This document shows, in pieces, positions 58,117-64,000 of a stretch of 64,000 nt of DNA (position 1 is the first letter of the stretch; each line of letters starts with the position of its first letter). The position numbers were made by a program, and so were the translations under genes. Under the pieces are notes generated by a model. It made no database searches. It was not told the DNA's origin and worked only from the letters and a program-made list of their open reading frames with translations. This DNA comes from Hyphomicrobiales bacterium (GTDB taxonomy: Bacteria; Pseudomonadota; Alphaproteobacteria; Rhizobiales; Rhizobiaceae), in NCBI GenBank assembly GCA_900465685.1, contig UEGR01000014.1:207926-271925 (forward strand), written 5' to 3'.

Positions 58117-60570
58117 ATGCGCGTGGATAAGACGAGCGGAATTCAGACAGGGATTGGCCAGGGACGCGCAGCTCTTCTTCTCAAATCGAAGCTCTCCTTG
58201 CATCTTCTGGCAGCAAGCGCGCTGGTCGCTTCGTTTGCGACAAGCCCGGTCTGGGCGCAGGCCGCCGGTGCCGGGCAGCAGGTGCAGCGCATTTCCTTCA
58301 ATATTGCCGCACAGCCTTTGTCCAAGGCTCTGGTGCAATATTCCAACAATACCGGCGTCCAGCTTTTCTATGATGCCAATATCGTGCGCGGCAAGAATTC
58401 CTCTGGTGCGAAAGGCTCGCTCACCCGTTCGGAAGCGCTGAATAGCATCCTGTCCGGCTCGGGTCTCTCCTATCGCATTCGCGGCAACACCGTGACCATT
58501 TCCGCCCAGCAGGCAGGCGATGCGGGAGCTGTGGCTGCGGACGGTTCGCTGCTTCTCGACACGATCACCCTGCAAGGCGCAGTCGCGGGCGACACGTCTG
58601 GCAGCGTCGTGGTCGAAAATTCCAGAGGCGCAACCAAAACCGATACGCCATTGATTGAAGTGCCACAGTCGGTTTCGGTGGTCAGCCGCAAGCAGATCGA
58701 AACCCAGAATGCGCAGAGCGTGACTGAAATCCTGCGCTATGTGCCGGGTGTGACGATTGAAACCTATGGCCCGGACCCGAAGGGTTATGACTGGATTCTG
58801 ATGCGCGGTTTCAACGCCCAGTCCACCAGTTCCTATCAGGATGGTCTGCGCCAGCTTTCCAACAGTTACACCTTTTTCCGCACCGACCCCTATGAGCTGG
58901 ATTCGTTGGAAGTGCTGCGCGGCCCGGTATCGTCGCTCTATGGTCAGAGTGATGCGGGTGGCCTGGTCAATCGCGTCACCAAGAAGCCGCAGGCCGAAGC
59001 CTTTCACGAAGCTTCGGTGGAATATGGCAGCTATAACCGCAAGCAGTTCGGCGTCGATCTGACGGGCCCGGTGAATGAAGACAAGACGCTGCTTTATCGC
59101 ATGATCGGCGTGGTGCGCAAAAGCGATACGCAGTTCGAATATTCCAATGGCGACGAGGTCCAGGACGACCGCTACATGTTCGCGCCGTCGCTCACCTGGG
59201 CGCCGGATGCCGACACGTCGCTGACTGTTTCCGGCCAGCTGTTGCGTGATGACAGCGGCGGCAGCGTTTTGCCTGCCACGATCAGCAATCTTTATCCGAA
59301 CTCCCCGAATATTCTGGTCGGCGATCCCGACTTCAACAGAAGCGTGCAGAAGCAGGGCAGCATCGGCTATGAGTTCGAACATCATCTGAACGACACCTGG
59401 ACGCTGAAGCAGAACCTGCGTTACGGTCAGGTGAGCTTCCTTCTCGACAATGTGCTGGCGCTTGGTCTTGGACCGACGGGCATTACCCGTCAGGCGCGTC
59501 GTTTCGACGAGAATATGAGCGGCTTTGTCGTAGACAATCAGGCAGTTGCCGAATTTGAAACCGGCAATATCGCGCATGAAGCGCTGCTCGGTCTCGACTA
59601 TTCCTATTCCGACTCCGACGTCTCGCAATATCGCGATCCGGCGCCAAGCCTCAATCCGTTCAACCCGTCTTACGGTATTCCTATCGCCGTGCCGACGACA
59701 CTGACGCAAAGCTATCGCCAGAAATACAGTCAGACCGGCATCTATGCGCAGGATCAGATCAAGTTCAACGATAGCTGGATCGTGACACTCGGTGGTCGCT
59801 ATGACTGGCTGAATCTCGACAACCATAACCGTCTCGATGACAGCGATACGGATCAGAATATCGGCAAGTTCAGCGGTCGCGCCGGCATCACCTATGTCAC
59901 GCCTTGGGGCATCGCGCCCTATGTCAGCTATTCGGAATCCTTCGTTCCCAATCTCGGTACGGACAATAGCGGCAACACCTTCGATCCGTCGGAAGGGCGT
60001 CAGTGGGAAGCTGGCGTCAAATACCAGCCGAAGGAATTCGATGGTCTGTTCACGATGGCATGGTTCGACATCGTGAAGTCGAATGTGGTTTCCTACAGCT
60101 ATATTGATGGCCCGCAGGCAACCGGCGAAGTCCATTCGCGCGGTCTGGAGCTGGAAGGCAAGGTCAACCTTTCCTATGGCTGGGACTTCATTGGCTCCTA
60201 TACCTACACCCATACCGAAATCACTGAAGACGCTGCCGCCTATATCGGCAAGCAGTCCACAATGGTGCCTGAACATCAGGCCTCGGCGTGGCTCAACTAC
60301 ACATTCAATAGCGGCGCTTTGGAAGGGCTGAGCCTTGGTAGCGGCGTGCGTTATGTCGGCTCCAGCTATGGTGACAAGGCCAATACCGTCAAGGTTGACG
60401 GCCGCACACTGGTCGATGCCGGTGTGAGCTACAAATACAAGGACATGACCTTCCAGCTCAATGCCACGAACCTCTTCGACAAGAAGTATTTCACGACCTG
60501 CGAAGATACCGTGAGCTGCTATGAAGGCGACCGCCGCTCGGTCATTGGCCGGGTGAAGGTCAGTTTCTAA
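58117..60570 (+). CDS. TonB-dependent siderophore receptor with N-terminal signalling domain
   Basis: 817 residues from the ATG at 58117 with GGGGA upstream. Signal peptide to VWAQA (about residue 48). STN domain follows (ISFNIAAQPLSKALVQYSNN...GVQLFYD), then plug (EVPQSVSVVSRKQIETQNAQ; LEVLRGPVSSLYGQSDAGG) and a barrel ending in VIGRVKVSF. Like FecA or FpvA, it can both import and signal to FecR. Near the C-terminus it has the pair CEDTVSC. Ligand is probably a ferric hydroxamate. Confidence 0.9.
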   Translation: MRVDKTSGIQTGIGQGRAALLLKSKLSLHLLAASALVASFATSPVWAQAAGAGQQVQRISFNIAAQPLSKALVQYSNNTGVQLFYDANIVRGKNSSGAKGSLTRSEALNSILSGSGLSYRIRGNTVTISAQQAGDAGAVAADGSLLLDTITLQGAVAGDTSGSVVVENSRGATKTDTPLIEVPQSVSVVSRKQIETQNAQSVTEILRYVPGVTIETYGPDPKGYDWILMRGFNAQSTSSYQDGLRQLSNSYTFFRTDPYELDSLEVLRGPVSSLYGQSDAGGLVNRVTKKPQAEAFHEASVEYGSYNRKQFGVDLTGPVNEDKTLLYRMIGVVRKSDTQFEYSNGDEVQDDRYMFAPSLTWAPDADTSLTVSGQLLRDDSGGSVLPATISNLYPNSPNILVGDPDFNRSVQKQGSIGYEFEHHLNDTWTLKQNLRYGQVSFLLDNVLALGLGPTGITRQARRFDENMSGFVVDNQAVAEFETGNIAHEALLGLDYSYSDSDVSQYRDPAPSLNPFNPSYGIPIAVPTTLTQSYRQKYSQTGIYAQDQIKFNDSWIVTLGGRYDWLNLDNHNRLDDSDTDQNIGKFSGRAGITYVTPWGIAPYVSYSESFVPNLGTDNSGNTFDPSEGRQWEAGVKYQPKEFDGLFTMAWFDIVKSNVVSYSYIDGPQATGEVHSRGLELEGKVNLSYGWDFIGSYTYTHTEITEDAAAYIGKQSTMVPEHQASAWLNYTFNSGALEGLSLGSGVRYVGSSYGDKANTVKVDGRTLVDAGVSYKYKDMTFQLNATNLFDKKYFTTCEDTVSCYEGDRRSVIGRVKVSF

Positions 60571-60580
60571 GGCGAGTGCT

Positions 60581-61495
60581 TTGCTGACCCGTCGCCAGAT
60601 ATTACTCGGCCTGTTGTCGGGATCGGGCCTCGCGCTTTGCGCGGGGCCTTCCGGCTTTCTGCATCCGGCACGGGCAGCGGATGCGCCGCGCATTGTGTCG
60701 ATAGACTGGGCGGCGGCAGAAGCCATGCTGTCTTTGGGTATCGTGCCGGTGGGTCTCTCTGACACAAGTTTCTACCGTCAGCGCATGGCGTCGCCGGTCT
60801 TGCCTGACACTGTTGCCGATGTCGGGCCATTCTGGGAAATTAATCTTGAAGCGCTGGCGGAATTGCGGCCCGATTTTATCATCGCCACCGACTATAATAT
60901 GGTCATGACACCGCGCATTGCGGATGTGGCACGGGTGGAGCTGGTGCCAAGCATCACCACACCCAATGTTGAGCGCTATCAGCTTGCCGTCGATATTCTC
61001 AACCGCGTGGCCGAATTGTGCGGCGTGCCGCGTTCCGGCGCAGATGCGATTGCGCAAATGGCCGAGGACCGCTTTGCCGAGGCGCGGGCAAAGCTTGCCG
61101 GGCATCACCATCCTGTCGGGATCATGCTGCCCGATATTGGCGGGCGCGAGATGACCATGTATGGCGCGGGTACGCTGCCGGATGCCGTGCTGCGCAAGCT
61201 CGGCCTTGCCAATATCTGGACGGGGCCGGTCAATGGAACCGGCATGGCGCGCGCCGGTCTAGACCGGCTGATGGACAACCCCGATGCCGCATTTCTGGTG
61301 GTTGATATTCCATCGCAACGGCTTCAGACGGAGCGTTCGCTGCAACAAAACGCCATGTGGAAATTGCTCGCCCCTGTGCGCAACAAACGCGTTGCCTGGC
61401 TGAACCAGTTTCACCCCTTTGGCGGCATGGCGTCTGCGGTGCATCTGTCGGGGCTGATCGCATCTGCTCTGACGCAGATGCCGGAAAAGGCGTGA
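60581..61495 (+). CDS. Second siderophore-binding periplasmic protein (FhuD-like)
   Basis: 304 residues from a TTG at 60581 (LLTRRQ...), preceded by AAGGCGAG. Tat-type signal TRRQILLGLLSGSG, cleaved after ARA (about residue 31). Class III binding-protein fold: IVSIDWAAAEAMLSLGIVPV, ALAELRPDFIIATDYN and NQFHPFGGMASAVHL. Eleven bases after the receptor, so in the same operon. Paralogue of the protein at 53402. Confidence 0.85.
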   Translation: MLTRRQILLGLLSGSGLALCAGPSGFLHPARAADAPRIVSIDWAAAEAMLSLGIVPVGLSDTSFYRQRMASPVLPDTVADVGPFWEINLEALAELRPDFIIATDYNMVMTPRIADVARVELVPSITTPNVERYQLAVDILNRVAELCGVPRSGADAIAQMAEDRFAEARAKLAGHHHPVGIMLPDIGGREMTMYGAGTLPDAVLRKLGLANIWTGPVNGTGMARAGLDRLMDNPDAAFLVVDIPSQRLQTERSLQQNAMWKLLAPVRNKRVAWLNQFHPFGGMASAVHLSGLIASALTQMPEKA

Positions 61496-61505
61496 GGTTG
61501 CGGTG

Positions 61506-63536
61506 ATGCGTATCGGTTCTGTTTCGTCCGGTCAGGAACATGCGCAACGGCGTTTTTCGCTTCGCTGGCCCGTGCTGATCATTGCCTTCGTTCTGGTTCT
61601 GTTGCTTGTCGCTCAGGGCTTTCTCAGCATTGCAAAGCCTGCTGAATGGTTGCGCATTGTCATGGCCCCCGATCTTGACGATCCGCGCCATGTGATCGGC
61701 TTTTACAGTTTTCTGCCACGCCTTGCCGTGGGGCTTCTGGTGGGTGGGGTTCTGGGGTTGGGCGCTGCCGTTTTCCAGACCGTGTTGCGCAATCCGCTGG
61801 CCGAGCCGGGCCTGCTTGGCGTTGCATCCGGCGCGCAGATCGCCCTTGCTCTTGCGCTTGTTTTTGCACCCGGCCTGTGGACCTTCGGCAGCGAACCCAT
61901 CGCGCTTGGCGGAGCCGCCGTGGCGCTCGGTATTTCCCTGCTGGTTGCTTCGGCAGGGCGGTTCTCATCCACAACCGTCGTGCTGGCGGGGCTGATGGTG
62001 GGGCTTTACTGCAACGCTGTTTTCAGCCTGCTGGTCCTGTTTAACCACGATTATCTGATCAATCTTCTCACGTGGCATGCTGGCTCCCTGCAACAGGGTG
62101 GGTGGGAGGTCTTCCTCTATCTTCTGCCGCGTCTGCTGCCATTGGCTGTGCTGATTTTGCTATTGCAGCGACCGCTCAACCTTCTGTCGCTGGGCGATGG
62201 TCAGGCCAAGGGGCTCGGCGTATCTCCGGCCTTCATGCGGCTGGTCCTGCTGGCAGCGGCTGCGGCGATGGCTGCGATCGTCACCAGCAGCCTTGGACTG
62301 ATCGGTATGGTGGGGCTTGCTGCTCCCAATCTGGCACGCTCCTTTGCGCCGGGCTATGACGGGCGGCGTCTGGCCTGGTCGGCTATTCTGGGTGCGCTTT
62401 TGCTCGTGGGCGTTGATCAGCTGTTACAGGCAATCACGCCAATTGTCGGCACTATTCCGGCGGGCGCTGCTGCGGGTCTCTTTACCGGACCCGTCTTGGT
62501 GATCCTCGCAACGCGCGTGCGGCTTGGCAGTGCGCCGCAAATAGGGGAAGCGGCATCGGAAACCAACGCTCTCAAACAGCCGGGGAGAGCGCTGCTCTTG
62601 CTTTGCGGTCTATGTGTCTTGAGCGCGGCTTTGTCATTTCTGGTGGCGAAGAACGCGCAAGGATGGGCTTTCAGCCTGCCAGATGTGACGGATATGGCAG
62701 CGAGTCTCTGGCGCGTACCACGCATCTTTGCGGCAGCCGGCGCTGGCGTGTGTCTGGCCATAGCAGGCGTGATCTTGCAGGGCACATTGAGAAACCCGAT
62801 GGCGAGCCCCGATCTGTTGGGTATCGGTTATGGTGCTGGGGTCGGTCTGGCTGTCGCGGTGCTGTTTCTGCCCAATGCCGGTGGCATGTCCAAACTGGCC
62901 GTTGCTACCATTGGCGCTTTTGTCGTTCTGGCAGCGATTGCGTTAATCGGTAAACGCATGGCGTTTCAGCCGGAGCGGGTTCTGCTGGTGGGCGTCGGTC
63001 TTGGCAGTGCCTTTCACGCCCTGATGATCCTGCTTCTCGCCAGCGGCAACCCGCGTGTGGCAGGGCTTTTGAACTGGTATTCCGGGTCCATGGGCAATGT
63101 CGGCAGCAGCGATGCTGTTCTGGTTTGTGTCTGTGCGCTGGTCGTTTTCCTCGCGGCTATGCTTTTGAAACGCCCGCTTGAAATATTCCCGCTTGGCGAT
63201 ACCACCACCCGCGCCATCGGATTGAAGGTGCCGCAAAGCCGTGGGGTTTTGCTGCTGGTCGCAGGCGTGGCGACAACTGCTGCAACACTGACCGTCGGCC
63301 CCATTAGCTTCATAGGGCTTATGGTTCCGCATTTCGTGTCGCTGCTTGGCTTTCGCACCATTGGGGTTCGTTTATCGGCAGCGGCGCTGGTCGGCGCGTT
63401 GATGTTGATTTTCGCTGACTGGTTGGGGCGCAATATCGCCTATCCATGGCCAATGTCGCCAGGTCTCATCGCTTCGCTGGTCGGCGGTGTCTGGTTCCTT
63501 TGGCTGCTCTATCGCATGAAAGGGATCGTCAGCTAG
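61506..63536 (+). CDS. Second fused double siderophore permease (FhuB-like)
   Basis: 676 residues from the ATG at 61506 (a GTG directly before it is possible). Two FecCD-like halves: GAAVFQTVLRNPLAEPGLLG with GLIGMVGLAAPNLARSF, and GVILQGTLRNPMASPDLLGI with GPISFIGLMVPHFVSLLGF. Paralogue of the fhuB at 54283. No ATPase gene follows. Its stop overlaps the stop of the convergent antiporter gene within one CTAG. Confidence 0.88.
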   Translation: MRIGSVSSGQEHAQRRFSLRWPVLIIAFVLVLLLVAQGFLSIAKPAEWLRIVMAPDLDDPRHVIGFYSFLPRLAVGLLVGGVLGLGAAVFQTVLRNPLAEPGLLGVASGAQIALALALVFAPGLWTFGSEPIALGGAAVALGISLLVASAGRFSSTTVVLAGLMVGLYCNAVFSLLVLFNHDYLINLLTWHAGSLQQGGWEVFLYLLPRLLPLAVLILLLQRPLNLLSLGDGQAKGLGVSPAFMRLVLLAAAAAMAAIVTSSLGLIGMVGLAAPNLARSFAPGYDGRRLAWSAILGALLLVGVDQLLQAITPIVGTIPAGAAAGLFTGPVLVILATRVRLGSAPQIGEAASETNALKQPGRALLLLCGLCVLSAALSFLVAKNAQGWAFSLPDVTDMAASLWRVPRIFAAAGAGVCLAIAGVILQGTLRNPMASPDLLGIGYGAGVGLAVAVLFLPNAGGMSKLAVATIGAFVVLAAIALIGKRMAFQPERVLLVGVGLGSAFHALMILLLASGNPRVAGLLNWYSGSMGNVGSSDAVLVCVCALVVFLAAMLLKRPLEIFPLGDTTTRAIGLKVPQSRGVLLLVAGVATTAATLTVGPISFIGLMVPHFVSLLGFRTIGVRLSAAALVGALMLIFADWLGRNIAYPWPMSPGLIASLVGGVWFLWLLYRMKGIVS

Positions 63537-64000
63537 ACGCCTGTCTTGGGGGTGACTCGAAGTACGCGCCAACCGAGCAGCGTGAAGCCGATAGATAGCA
63601 GCAGGTTGATGATGTTGAAGAAGCAAAAGGCGGCATAGGCAGTGGTGCTGACCCCAAGTGCCGCCGCCATGTAAGCACCACAGCTGTTCCACGGTATCAG
63701 TGGCGAGGTCACGGTTGCGCTGTCGCCGATCACGCGGGACAGGAGGGCTGGTGCGAGGCCCCGGCTGGCAAAGGCCTGTTTGAACATGCGTCCCGGCAGG
63801 GCAATTGAAATATACTGATCGGACGTGACCACATTTGTCAGCACGGCGGTCCCGGCAACGGTGGTGACCAGACCGGCATCGGATTTGGTACGACGGATCA
63901 TCGGGCCGATCAGGCGATTGAGAATGCCTGCATGTTCGATCACCGCACCGAAGGCGAGCGCGGTGATGATAAGCCAGATGGTCGTCATCATGCTGGCCAT
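63533..64000 (-). CDS. NhaC-type Na+/H+ antiporter, C-terminal part (5' end outside window)
   Basis: 155 residues are inside the window; the frame continues past 64000, so the ATG at the edge is not the true start. The sequence (AFGAVIEHAGILNRLIGPMI; TVAGTAVLTNVVTSDQYISI; SATVTSPLIPWNSCGAYMAA) is the C-terminal region of the NhaC antiporter family, with several membrane segments. Substrate may be Na+ or an organic exchange pair. Unrelated in function to the iron genes next to it. Confidence 0.8.
   Translation of the reverse strand: MASMMTTIWLIITALAFGAVIEHAGILNRLIGPMIRRTKSDAGLVTTVAGTAVLTNVVTSDQYISIALPGRMFKQAFASRGLAPALLSRVIGDSATVTSPLIPWNSCGAYMAAALGVSTTAYAAFCFFNIINLLLSIGFTLLGWRVLRVTPKTGV

Noticed and set aside
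58096-60765. Minus-strand open frame of 889 codons opposite the STN receptor
   Set aside because: Antisense shadow: no family motifs, His/Arg/Ile-rich composition typical of the complement of a GC-rich gene.

Overview
The window looks like chromosomal DNA of an alphaproteobacterium of the Brucella/Ochrobactrum type (Rhizobiales). This is inferred from gene content and order: a rhizobial thuR-thuEFGKAB trehalose operon, pcaR-pcaIJF, smo/mtl polyol genes, LacI-controlled ABC sugar importers, Fhu-type siderophore uptake and an Irr-like iron box. Base composition is moderately GC-rich and even. I saw no insertion sequence, phage, CRISPR array or rRNA. The only tRNA recognised is tRNA-Sec.

Layout. 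(1) 1-7181: LacI regulator (cut by the window edge) divergent from the thu operon for uptake and 3-keto oxidation of trehalose and related disaccharides. (2) 7238-10785: IclR regulator PcaR divergent from pcaIJF, the last two steps of the beta-ketoadipate pathway, with a PcaR-type operator between them. (3) 10865-23502: a selenium and formate block. On the minus strand lie fdoGHI (fdoG with an in-frame UGA selenocysteine codon and a bSECIS-like hairpin), fdhE, selA, a Sel1-repeat gene, selB and selC. On the plus strand lie a Tat-exported transglutaminase-like protein and selD. (4) 23626-30230: a CNNM/CorC-type membrane protein, a methyltransferase and a PotABCD-like ABC importer. (5) 30305-32575: otsB-otsA for trehalose synthesis. 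(6) 32619-49215: two sugar/polyol regions, each with an ABC importer and its own LacI regulator. The two regulators are paralogues facing tail to tail. One operon carries a PfkB kinase and a KbaZ/GatZ-like protein. The other carries three polyol dehydrogenases (SmoS-like SDR, zinc MDR, mannitol 2-dehydrogenase). (7) 49216-63536: two hydroxamate-type siderophore systems, each with a TonB receptor, a binding protein and a fused double permease, but with only one ATPase gene between them. One is next to an AraC regulator and the other to an ECF sigma/FecR pair. (8) The right edge holds the C-terminal part of an NhaC-type antiporter.

How the parts work together. The selenium block holds selA, selB, selC and selD plus one selenoprotein, so it appears self-sufficient for making Sec-containing formate dehydrogenase. 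The polyol regions plausibly oxidise hexitols to ketohexoses and pass D-tagatose to a kinase and epimerase. Trehalose breakdown (thuAB) and synthesis (otsBA) are both encoded here. Several short intergenic palindromes recur between these operons and look like a dispersed repeat family.
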